DNA of 64,000 nt from Actinomycetales bacterium. GTDB lineage: Bacteria; Actinomycetota; Actinomycetes; Mycobacteriales; Micromonosporaceae. The notes under the pieces are model-generated. The model had not been told where the DNA came from, did not search any database, and saw only the letters and a program-made list of their open reading frames with translations. Each line of letters opens with the position of its first letter. The stretch's first letter is position 1. The stretch spans positions 64,793 to 128,792 of the forward strand of contig PKFB01000015.1 in assembly GCA_002919305.1 (NCBI GenBank), in the 5' to 3' direction. Shown here in pieces: positions 56,835-64,000 of this stretch. The position numbers and the translations under genes are program-made.

Positions 56835-57379
56835 CAACGCCCTCCAGACCCTGCGGGTTGGGCGTCCAGCTCAGCCAGGAACCGATCAACGGTGCCGCGC
56901 CGCCGGGCCTCCTCCTCCAAGGACTCCCCGACGATGCGTCCGGCCAGCTCGACCGCCAGCGAACCGATCTCGGCCCGCAGTTCCCGAATCAGCGTCTGCC
57001 GCTCGGCGGCCAGCTGTTCCCGTCCCGCTGCGATGATGCGATCCCGTTCTTCAGCGGCCTTAGCGAGCATGTCGTCCCGGATCGCCGCGGCTTCGGCGCG
57101 CGCCTCATCGCGGATCCGGGCGGCCTCGGTACGCGCCTCCGCCAGCTGAGCCCGGTACTGCTCCAGCAGCCGGTTGGCCTCAGCCTGCGCCTCCTCGGCC
57201 CGCTTCAGGCCTCCCTCGATCGCCTCCACACGGGCTTGGAAGGTCTGCTCCATCCGTGGGAAGACGAACTTCATCAGGACAAAGCAGACCAGCCCGAAGG
57301 CCACGAGTCCGACGATGATCTCAGCCAGAGGCGGGAGCAGGATGTGCCCGCCTCCCTCTTCTGCTGCGTACGTACGCAT
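56834..57379 (-). CDS. atpF: ATP synthase b subunit
   Basis: This 181-residue peripheral stalk protein has one N-terminal membrane helix (about 20-40) and a long coiled coil (RVEAIEGGLKRAEEAQAEAN). It is separate from delta, unlike the fused atpFH of mycobacteria. It overlaps atpH by one base. Confidence 0.95.
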   Translation of the reverse strand: MRTYAAEEGGGHILLPPLAEIIVGLVAFGLVCFVLMKFVFPRMEQTFQARVEAIEGGLKRAEEAQAEANRLLEQYRAQLAEARTEAARIRDEARAEAAAIRDDMLAKAAEERDRIIAAGREQLAAERQTLIRELRAEIGSLAVELAGRIVGESLEEEARRRGTVDRFLAELDAQPAGSGGR

Positions 57380-57410
57380 TCATGCTCCCGTTCGGTCGCG
57401 GGACGCTGGC

Positions 57411-57686
<276 letters not shown>

Positions 57687-57721
57687 TCAGGTTTTCCGGC
57701 CCCAGCCTCGGGGCTGGTGGG

Positions 57722-58528
57722 TCAGTGCTCCTCAGCGATGGAGCTTTGGATATAGGTAGCGGTCAGCAAGGTGAACACGTAAGCCTGCAGGATCTGGACG
57801 ACCAACTCGAAGAAGGTCATCGCGATCGCGGTCGCCCACGACAGCAGTGAGACCGGCCTGAGCAGGAAGTTCTCAGCCTCGAATAGCGCCACCCCACCGA
57901 GGATGAACACCAGCAGCACCATGTGGCCGGCGAACATGTTCGCGAAGAGCCGCACCGCCAGGGTGACCGGGCGCATGATCAAGTTCTGGATGAACTCGAT
58001 CGGGATCATGATCGGCAACAGCAAGATCGGCGTACCCGGTGGAATCGTGCTCATCTTCAGGTAGCCGAAGAAGCCGTGCTTCTTGATCCCCAGCCAGATG
58101 TAGACCACATAGGTGATAACGGCCAGCACCGCGGGGAACGCGATGTGCGAGTTCGGTGAGATCTGCGCGAAGGGGATGATGCCGAACAGGTTGGTCAGCA
58201 GAATGAAGCAGAACAGGGTGGTCAGATAGGGAGCGAACCGCACTCCCTCTCGACCAATGACCTCCCGGCATACCCCGTCCCGGATCGCGCCGTACAACGA
58301 CTCCGCCATCCACTGGGCACGGGTAGGCACGATCTTCGGGTCACGGTAGGCGACCAGGAAGAAGATGATGAGGGCCGCGACCGCGATCCACACCAATAGG
58401 GTGATCTTGGTGACCAAGGTGGCGGCGGCGGTATCCCGCAGAGCCGGGATGAGACTGTCGAATTCGAAGCTGTCGGTGCCCGGCGGGAACTCCGCAGCGA
58501 AGACTGTCGGCTGTCCGCTCACCCGCAT
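57722..58528 (-). CDS. atpB: ATP synthase a subunit
   Basis: This 268-residue stator subunit has five or six membrane helices. The essential Arg is in TLAVRLFANMFAGH, and the LTNLFGIIPFAQISPNSHIA helix is conserved. It starts at ATG 58528. It lies 72 bases after the AtpZ-like gene. Confidence 0.96.
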   Translation of the reverse strand: MRVSGQPTVFAAEFPPGTDSFEFDSLIPALRDTAAATLVTKITLLVWIAVAALIIFFLVAYRDPKIVPTRAQWMAESLYGAIRDGVCREVIGREGVRFAPYLTTLFCFILLTNLFGIIPFAQISPNSHIAFPAVLAVITYVVYIWLGIKKHGFFGYLKMSTIPPGTPILLLPIMIPIEFIQNLIMRPVTLAVRLFANMFAGHMVLLVFILGGVALFEAENFLLRPVSLLSWATAIAMTFFELVVQILQAYVFTLLTATYIQSSIAEEH

Positions 58529-58600
58529 CCTCCGTCAGGCGTCATCACGTGCTCTGCGTGCCTTCACGTACCAGCCCGCCGGCTCACCCCGACGGGTCCC

Positions 58601-58813
58601 TCAACCCACCTTTTTGGCGATCAGATAGATCGCCCCGGCTGACCCGACGAGCATGCCCACTAGGAGCCCGATGTTCGGAAGCCCTAGCCAGCGGTCGATG
58701 AGCCAGCCCACGCCACCCCACACGACGATTCCGCCGAGGAGATAGCTCAGGACCGACCAGCCAACCTCCGCACCGTCCGGGGGGTTGGGCCGTGGCGACT
58801 GGTCACTGGTCAT
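58601..58813 (-). CDS. AtpZ-like two-helix membrane protein
   Basis: This 70-residue protein, ATG 58813, has two membrane helices with the GWSVLSYLLGGIVVWGGVGW and DRWLGLPNIGLLVG motifs of the AtpZ/ATPase_gene1 family. Family members may help assembly or ion supply of the c ring. It is the first gene directly before atpB. Confidence 0.85.
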   Translation of the reverse strand: MTSDQSPRPNPPDGAEVGWSVLSYLLGGIVVWGGVGWLIDRWLGLPNIGLLVGMLVGSAGAIYLIAKKVG

Positions 58814-59369
58814 GACGGCGCTGACGATATCAGCCGTATTAGGGTGCGCTTGCATTGACCCCCGGCTAACCTTCTCGGATTGCTCGCCGGCGGCCTGGGC
58901 CGACCCTTGTTGACGTGATTGACGCGACGTTGTTCGCGCGAAGAAGGAGGCGATGTCGGCCTCCCGTTACCTTAAATCCATCTGATCGTACGCACTGTCC
59001 AACCCCGGGATTTTTCTGTCACCTTGACGACACCTCGCGGGATATTCCCTCGGCACCAGGGCATTTACCACCCACCAGTCCTTCGACCAGCGTCAGCACT
59101 CCCTGCCTCATTCAGGAAAATGTGATTCCTATCTCGCTAAGGGCGCGTACCAGATCCACCGCCAAGGGAGCTAACAGCGCGTGGGCAGTGTACTCGGAGC
59201 CCAACTCCAGCCCTCGCGGCGATGGCGTCACGCGAGACGTTGTCCACCCGTGCTGGCCGAACAGGCGTTCAGCGGCGGCCAGGACCCGGCTGCGGTTACG
59301 GACGGCGGCGCGGGCGTACCACGTCTTATCTCCGGTTGGTCAAGTGGCTGGTCGTGTCTTGAGGCCGAC
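58814..59369. other. 556-bp spacer upstream of the atp operon
   Basis: This gene-free stretch divides the AtpI-like gene from the AtpZ-like gene and probably carries the main atp promoter. Its GC is lower than the coding flanks. Short frames on both strands lack coding bias. Confidence 0.5.
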
Positions 59370-59849
59370 TCAGCGGCTCGGTGTCGACGGGCCGGAAGAT
59401 TCGGCGGGATCCACGTACAAGATCTTGGCGTTCCAGGTCCACCAACTCAGCGCCACGATCCAGACCAACGCCGACCCCACGATCGCCCACCCCATAGGGG
59501 CGAGCCCGGCCCAGTCGGTCCGGGCGATCGCGGCCATCACCACCCCGAAGACGATGACCTTGCCGACGTACGCGGTCAGCCCCACCGGCATAACGAGGTT
59601 GGGCGCGATGCTGTCCGCCCACGCCACCACCAGGCTGGAGAGCACATAACCGACCGAGACCAAGGCCACACCGGCGGCCACGCCAGCCGCACCCGCCGGG
59701 CCACGCAGCGCTCCCCCGATGATCACGCCCACCACGAGCGCCCCGGCGCTTCCGATCAGCCCAGAGGGGAGATGACGCAGCCGACTGCGTAGGGGGTTTC
59801 GCACCGGACCACGATACCCAGCAGCGCGCTCCTCGCCGACCAGCGTCAA
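59370..59849 (-). CDS. AtpI-like membrane protein
   Basis: This 159-residue protein has four membrane helices. It corresponds to the ATP synthase protein I-like gene (Rv1303) found upstream of atpB in actinobacteria. Its ATG overlaps the glyA stop as ATGA, so it is coupled to glyA and not to the atp genes, from which it is separated by 556 bases. Confidence 0.85.
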   Translation of the reverse strand: MTLVGEERAAGYRGPVRNPLRSRLRHLPSGLIGSAGALVVGVIIGGALRGPAGAAGVAAGVALVSVGYVLSSLVVAWADSIAPNLVMPVGLTAYVGKVIVFGVVMAAIARTDWAGLAPMGWAIVGSALVWIVALSWWTWNAKILYVDPAESSGPSTPSR

Positions 59850-61123
59850 CGGGGGTACGCCGGGTGAGCGGCCGCTAACTCCCTGGCCTGCTGCGCCGTT
59901 TGCCGCAGCGCCGCCTCGCCCGCCGCGGTGTTCGGGTCCGCGGTGACCGCGCGTACCACCAGGTCCGCCACCTGTACCATGTCCGCCTCGGTCATCCCCT
60001 GGGTGGTCACCACCGGGGTGCCCACCCGGATTCCGCTGGCGACCAGCGGTGGTTCAGGGTCGTAGGGGATGGCGTTTTTGTTGAGGATGATCCGCGCGGC
60101 TTCGCACCGCCGCTCCGCTTCGGCGCCGGTCACCCCCAGCGGCCGCAGATCAATCAGCGCCAGATGCGTATCGGTGCCGCCGGTGCACGGCCGCATACCG
60201 GCGGCGGCCAACCGGGCGGCGAGCTGTCGCGCATTGGCGATCACCTGCGCGGTGTAGCGGGCGTATTCCGCGGTCGCTGCCTCCCGCAGGGCCACCGCCT
60301 TGGCGGCTATCACATGCATCAGCGGCCCTCCCTGCAGAAACGGAAACACGGCCGTGTCGATCCGTTTCGCCAGGTGCCCGCGGCACAGGATCATGCCGCC
60401 CCGTGGCCCGCGCAGCACTTTGTGCGTACTGCAGGTGACGACGTCCGCGTACGGCACCGGGGAGGGGATCGCCCCTCCCGCGACCAACCCGATCAGGTGG
60501 GCGGCGTCGACCATTAGCGAGGCCCCCACCTCATCGGCGATCTCGCGGAACGCCGCGAAATCGATCAGACGGGGGTACGCGGTCGCGCCGCAGACGATCA
60601 GCTTCGGGCGGTGCTCGTGCGCCAGGTCGCGTACCTCGTCATAGTCGATCATCTCGGTGTCGGGTCGGACCCGATACCCGATGGTGTCGAACCACCGGCC
60701 CGAGAAGTTGACATGACTGCCGTGCGTGAGGTGGCCGCCGTGCTTAAGATCCATCGCCAGGATCCGGTCCCCGGGAACCAGCAAGGCGGCGTAGGCCGCC
60801 AGATTGGCGCTGGCCCCCGAGTGCGGTTGCAGGTTGGCGTGCTCGGCGCCGAACAGTTCCCGAGCCCGATCCACGGCGATCTGCTCGACCTGGTCGACCC
60901 ACTCACAGCCGCCGTAATAGCGGCGCCCTGGATACCCTTCGGCGTATTTATTGGTCAGGGTCGAACCGAGCGCGGCGAGTACCGCCGGTGAGGCGAGGTT
61001 CTCGCTGGCGATCAGCCCAATGACGCCCCGTAACCGTTCCAGCTCCCCCAGCACGATCCGGGCGATCTGTGGGTCACCCGCGGCGAGGGCCTCGAAATCC
61101 GGCCCCCAGAATGTGCCCCCCAC
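59846..61123 (-). CDS. glyA: Serine hydroxymethyltransferase
   Basis: This 425-residue PLP enzyme interconverts serine and glycine with tetrahydrofolate. [26 protein letters not shown] and the PLP-Lys motif [12 protein letters not shown] are present; the usual TTHKTLRG is slightly changed. GTG 61123 was selected. The next gene overlaps by four bases. It could be a second SHMT isozyme, which would fit the divergent Lys loop. Confidence 0.94.
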   Translation of the reverse strand: MGGTFWGPDFEALAAGDPQIARIVLGELERLRGVIGLIASENLASPAVLAALGSTLTNKYAEGYPGRRYYGGCEWVDQVEQIAVDRARELFGAEHANLQPHSGASANLAAYAALLVPGDRILAMDLKHGGHLTHGSHVNFSGRWFDTIGYRVRPDTEMIDYDEVRDLAHEHRPKLIVCGATAYPRLIDFAAFREIADEVGASLMVDAAHLIGLVAGGAIPSPVPYADVVTCSTHKVLRGPRGGMILCRGHLAKRIDTAVFPFLQGGPLMHVIAAKAVALREAATAEYARYTAQVIANARQLAARLAAAGMRPCTGGTDTHLALIDLRPLGVTGAEAERRCEAARIILNKNAIPYDPEPPLVASGIRVGTPVVTTQGMTEADMVQVADLVVRAVTADPNTAAGEAALRQTAQQARELAAAHPAYPR

Positions 61124-61154
61124 CGGTCCGAGTGTATGACCGATAACGGTGACA

Positions 61155-61172
61155 CACCTGTCGTACCAGGTG
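61155..61172. promoter_or_regulatory. Inverted repeat CACCTG-N6-CAGGTG upstream of glyA
   Basis: A perfect 6-bp inverted repeat, centred about 40 bases before GTG 61123, might be an operator for the glyA-AtpI-like unit. The evidence is its symmetry and place only. Confidence 0.35.
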
Positions 61173-61255
61173 GTCTACTAGGTGATAGGAGCACTGGACC
61201 GCCCACGCCACTCCCCAGCCGGAGTCGAGTCGCCGACACCGCTGTCAGGCCGATG

Positions 61256-61867
61256 TCAGGCCGACACCAGCAGCTTCACGAACGGCACCAGAGTGCTCTC
61301 GATCTCGTCCGCCACCCGCGCGAAGAACCGGTCTCCCAATCCCCAGGGATCGTCCAGGTCATCGTCGGGGCGAGGCGGTCGTCCCGCCCGCAGCTTGTCT
61401 ACCTCAGCCACCAGCGCCACGCCCCGATTCAGCACCGCCTCGGCGGTCGGCTCGAACGGCGGCAGCGCGGTCCCATCGACAGCCGGCAACAACCGGCCGA
61501 ACTCCCCCAGCACGAAGACCCTGCCCGTGGCGTCCGGCCGCAGTGCCCGGACATACTCGGCCTGTTCCCCGGTGGCGGTCAGGATCAGATCGGAGGAGTC
61601 AACAAACGCCCCGGTCAACCGACGCGCCATGAACCCGTCGGCGCTGGCGCCCCGCTGCTGCAGCTGGCGGGCGGCGGGAGGATTCATCGGCTCCCCTTCG
61701 TGCCAGCCTCCAGTACCGGCGCTGTGGCTGTACACCAGCTCATCCGCGGCATCGCCGAGAACGTCCCGCAGCCGCGCCGCGAGTAACCGCTCGGCCATGG
61801 GTGAACGGCAGATGTTCCCCAGACAGACATGGAGCACCGAGAACGGCGGTATCCGGTTCGTCGGCAC
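61256..61867 (-). CDS. Low-molecular-weight protein-tyrosine phosphatase
   Basis: This 203-residue phosphatase has the P-loop CLGNICRS (Cys15, Arg21) near the N-terminus and general acid Asp in LDDPWGLG. GTG 61867 follows GGGAGGGGAGTG, five bases past the TsaC-type gene's end. It is coupled to that gene. Targets are unknown; many act on exopolysaccharide kinases. Confidence 0.92.
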   Translation of the reverse strand: MPTNRIPPFSVLHVCLGNICRSPMAERLLAARLRDVLGDAADELVYSHSAGTGGWHEGEPMNPPAARQLQQRGASADGFMARRLTGAFVDSSDLILTATGEQAEYVRALRPDATGRVFVLGEFGRLLPAVDGTALPPFEPTAEAVLNRGVALVAEVDKLRAGRPPRPDDDLDDPWGLGDRFFARVADEIESTLVPFVKLLVSA

Positions 61868-61871
61868 GGCG

Positions 61872-62615
61872 TCACTCCCCTCCCGGCCTTGATTCCTCAG
61901 TATCCTCAGCCGGCCCTGACGAATCGACACTCACCGGAGTGGCGTGGGAACCGGCTGAGACCCCATCGGGCTCATCGATGTCTTGGATGTCGGGGACGAC
62001 CTCCCGCAGCTGCTCGATCGTGATCGCTCCGCGCCGCAGCACCCGAGGGATATCGCGGGAGAGATCCACGATCGTGCTCGGGACGGAGTCCCGCAGTGGC
62101 CCGGACTCCAGATATACCCGCACCGCGTACTTCAGCTGCTCCCGGGCTTCGGCGGCGGTGGACGCCGGAGGGCTGCCGGTCTGGTTGGCGCTGGAGACCG
62201 CCATCGGCCCGGTCTGAGCCAGCACCTCCAGAGCCACCGGGTGCATCGGCATCCGGACCGCCACCGTGTCCCCGGTGTCGCCCAGATCCCAGGACAGGCT
62301 AGGCGCGTGCGGAACGACGATCGTCAACGCTCCGGGCCAGAAGGCCGCGATCAAGTCGCGAGCCTGAGGGGACAGCTTACGCGCCAGTCCATCCAAGGTA
62401 CGCCGGGAGCCAACCAAGATCGGCGGCGGTTTGTCTCGACCGCGCCGTTTGGCGCGTTGCAGGGAGTCCACGGCGTACGCGGTGAACGCGTCGGCACCGA
62501 TCCCGTACAGGGTGTCGGTGGGCATAACGATCAGCTCGCCCCGTTTGACGGCCGCGACCGCCGCCTTGATGCCCTGATCCCGCTCACTGAGCGTACGACA
62601 GTCGTAGAGCTTCAC
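61872..62615 (-). CDS. L-threonylcarbamoyladenylate synthase (TsaC/Sua5 family)
   Basis: This 247-residue enzyme makes threonylcarbamoyl-AMP for the t6A modification of ANN-decoding tRNAs. Conserved parts are LPTDT-type MPTDTLYGIG, KRRGRDKPPPILV, WPGALTIVV, VRMPMHP and SSANQTG. The acidic C-terminal tail replaces the full Sua5 domain. GTG 62615 was chosen for the family-typical start; the frame continues 20 codons upstream. Confidence 0.93.
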   Translation of the reverse strand: MKLYDCRTLSERDQGIKAAVAAVKRGELIVMPTDTLYGIGADAFTAYAVDSLQRAKRRGRDKPPPILVGSRRTLDGLARKLSPQARDLIAAFWPGALTIVVPHAPSLSWDLGDTGDTVAVRMPMHPVALEVLAQTGPMAVSSANQTGSPPASTAAEAREQLKYAVRVYLESGPLRDSVPSTIVDLSRDIPRVLRRGAITIEQLREVVPDIQDIDEPDGVSAGSHATPVSVDSSGPAEDTEESRPGGE

Positions 62616-62943
62616 GGTTGAAGAGTCTGTCAGCCCAACCACAGCGCAGTGAAACCTGGTCCAGCCCTTCAGCACTGACCGCGGGCTTCACGACCGGAAC
62701 CGCCGAGATGGCCGAGGCGATGATCTGACAGCTTCACCGGCCTCAGCTCGCCGGCGTACCGACGGAACCCTCTCCCGCGCCGCGCCGATCGACCGGCGGT
62801 TTCCACGGCCTCTGGCCGGCGGCCTCAAGTCCGACACGTCCAAATGACACATCCAAATTAGGTAACGATCGCTCCCGTACGGCGTCCCTCCGAAAGCGCG
62901 GGGTACCCAAGGAGCACCCCCGGACCGAACGGGAGGTGACACC
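62616..62943. other. Divergent spacer with tandem repeat
   Basis: This 328-base spacer holds both promoters for the TsaC-type and lipoprotein genes. It includes the direct repeat at 62835-62860. No other feature was recognised. Confidence 0.45.
62835..62860. repeat. 13-bp tandem repeat CACRTCCAAATKA
   Basis: CACGTCCAAATGA and CACATCCAAATTA lie head to tail, about 85-110 bases before the lipoprotein ATG. It may be an activator site or a small duplication. Confidence 0.4.
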
Positions 62944-63552
62944 ATGCTGAGCGGCATACCGAGCGGACGATCCTCACATTTTCCTCATCCGGGACGCTTG
63001 GCCCTCACCGGTGGCCTCCTCCTCAGTCTCGTCCTGCCCACCGGCTGCGGCCCCCAACCCTTGGAGGAGGAGTCCGGCGTCACCGGATTCCCCACCGTGG
63101 CCGGGGATGTCTTCATCCATGACTTATACGTGGCCGATCCCCCCGGAGGCGCCTACGCCCCTGGGACCGACCCGATCGTGCACCTCACGCTCGTCAATCA
63201 GGGAACCCAGCCCGAAATCCTCACCGCAGCCCAGTCCCCGCTCGCCCGGGAAGTCCATATTCATTGGGATCGCTCCTGTGACGGGGAGGCGGAAGCGGTA
63301 GACGCGTTACCTCTGATCCCCCAAGAAGGGGGCGTGCCCGCCGCACCGGCGGCTCACCCCTTCGACGCTTACCACCTGCAGATCATCGATCTGAACGAGA
63401 CGGTACGCAGCGGCACTCACATCCCGCTCGTTCTCACCTTCCACCGCAGCGGAGAGCTGCAGGTTCAGGCACCGGTGGAGCCTCGTGAGGCCTACTGGCG
63501 CGACCGGGACCGGTTGTGCCACCCCGTCCCCGAAACCACGCCGATGGTGTAA
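62944..63552 (+). CDS. Lipoprotein with a copper-chaperone (PCuAC)-like fold
   Basis: This 202-residue exported protein starts at ATG 62944. The lipobox LPTGC follows a hydrophobic stretch (about 18-34). The remainder is beta-rich; VFIHDLYVADPPGGAYAPG and SGTHIPLVLTFHRSGELQV resemble the PCu(A)C family. The Met/His copper ligands of that family are not evident (YHLQIIDL in place of HxM), so metal binding is uncertain. Confidence 0.75.
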   Translation: MLSGIPSGRSSHFPHPGRLALTGGLLLSLVLPTGCGPQPLEEESGVTGFPTVAGDVFIHDLYVADPPGGAYAPGTDPIVHLTLVNQGTQPEILTAAQSPLAREVHIHWDRSCDGEAEAVDALPLIPQEGGVPAAPAAHPFDAYHLQIIDLNETVRSGTHIPLVLTFHRSGELQVQAPVEPREAYWRDRDRLCHPVPETTPMV

Positions 63553-63601
63553 AACACACCTTCGTCGTTATCCGCCCCCTCCACGGGGCGCCCCGATACG
63601 G

Positions 63602-63639
63602 GTCGGGATCAGGGCTGCGGGGGAAGCCCTGATCCCGAC
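63602..63639 (+). terminator. Perfect 15-bp terminator hairpin
   Basis: GTCGGGATCAGGGCT (63602-63616) pairs with AGCCCTGATCCCGAC (63625-63639) across 8 bases, 50 bases after the lipoprotein stop. Confidence 0.8.
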
Positions 63640-64000
63640 GTCACACCGGCCCGTCCTCCCCGCGGAGACCGCGGACCGGAGCCTGTGAGCTCCTCAGTAC
63701 CCCTCGGGCCACGGCGGGCGTGAGGGTTGCTCGACCTCATGACCCAAGACACCCCCACCCCTTTGGGGCATACGACTCAATCGGAGCTATTTTCGCGAAT
63801 ATCCCCATGACACCCGGTATGGCACAGATACTTTTAGAAATCGAAAGACAAACCCGTTCACGGAACCATCCACAGACTTGGCGCTACATCTACTGTCGCA
63901 TGCGCTTTAAAGCGTGACCATGCCCACATGGACAGCGCACTTGGCTCGTATCGGCAGCCACCACAGGCCAGTCAGGCAGCACGCCTCGCTGACCGGAGAA
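63640..64000. other. Window-end spacer
   Basis: No gene could be supported. The part from 63780 on is AT-richer and contains the palindrome CGCTTTAAAGCG near 63904. It may be a promoter region of a gene beyond the window. Confidence 0.4.

Noticed and set aside
63720..63917. Plus-strand frame at the window end
   Set aside because: There is no ribosome site and no coding bias; it lies after a terminator in an AT-richer region.

Overview
The window is high-GC DNA from an actinomycete. It carries the actinobacterial mismatch endonuclease NucS, a DUF2550 gene behind the ATP synthase operon, an F420-type PPOX protein, two FilP/Scy-like polar-growth coiled-coil proteins and an Asp-type MurA. The gene order from icmA through meaB, thiolase, methylmalonyl-CoA epimerase and the FilP-like genes, and on to nucS, cobalamin adenosyltransferase and atp, resembles from memory the Streptomyces coelicolor SCO5360-SCO5420 neighbourhood. 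Family features and the short AtpC suggest a Micromonosporales/Glycomycetales-type organism, but this is inference. No tRNA, rRNA, CRISPR array, transposase or phage gene was seen.

Layout. 1-5.1 kb: a truncated NAD-glutamate dehydrogenase and a class B penicillin-binding lipoprotein. 5.2-12.7 kb: an agmatinase-like enzyme, a thioredoxin-TPR protein, and an acyl-CoA module with isobutyryl-CoA mutase large subunit, MarR regulator, MeaB GTPase, thiolase and methylmalonyl-CoA epimerase. 12.8-17.4 kb: two DivIVA/FilP-like coiled-coil proteins and an AI-2E family permease. 17.4-22.3 kb: two hydrolases, a sugar-type methyltransferase that has lost its SAM motif, a 1-kb gene-poor spacer and an exopolysaccharide glycosylphosphotransferase. 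22.4-31 kb: small zinc protein, double 3-hydroxyacyl-CoA dehydrogenase, DUF1963-like protein, aldehyde dehydrogenase, SWIM protein, PyrD, NucS and DUF4126. 31.4-35.9 kb: a tight four-gene operon around a three-domain FtsK/EccC-like ATPase. 36-42 kb: PPOX, a STAS protein without the phosphorylatable Ser, an orphan histidine kinase, 3-hydroxybutyryl-CoA dehydrogenase, MurA and cobalamin adenosyltransferase. 42.4-45.4 kb: a translationally coupled redox operon with two thioredoxin-fold proteins, a Cys-rich exported protein resembling methylamine dehydrogenase light chain, and CcdA-like membrane segments interrupted by an in-frame TGA. 45.4-48 kb: selA and selD. 48-50.6 kb: a TetR regulator and a DrrAB-type ABC exporter with a duplicated operator. 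50.8-62.6 kb: DUF2550, the whole ATP synthase operon (atpC to an AtpI-like gene), glyA, a low-molecular-weight phosphatase and a TsaC/Sua5 enzyme. 63-64 kb: a lipoprotein and a spacer.

How the genes fit together. The adenosyltransferase makes the cofactor that IcmA needs. MeaB is its chaperone, and the thiolase, hydroxyacyl-CoA dehydrogenases and epimerase handle the neighbouring acyl-CoA metabolism. SelA and SelD show that the organism probably makes selenocysteine. This gives the TGA in the adjacent redox operon two readings: a nonsense or sequencing change, or recoding. The strongest leads for something undescribed are the FtsK/EccC-like operon (31.4-35.9 kb) and the redox-maturation operon beside selA (42.4-45.4 kb).
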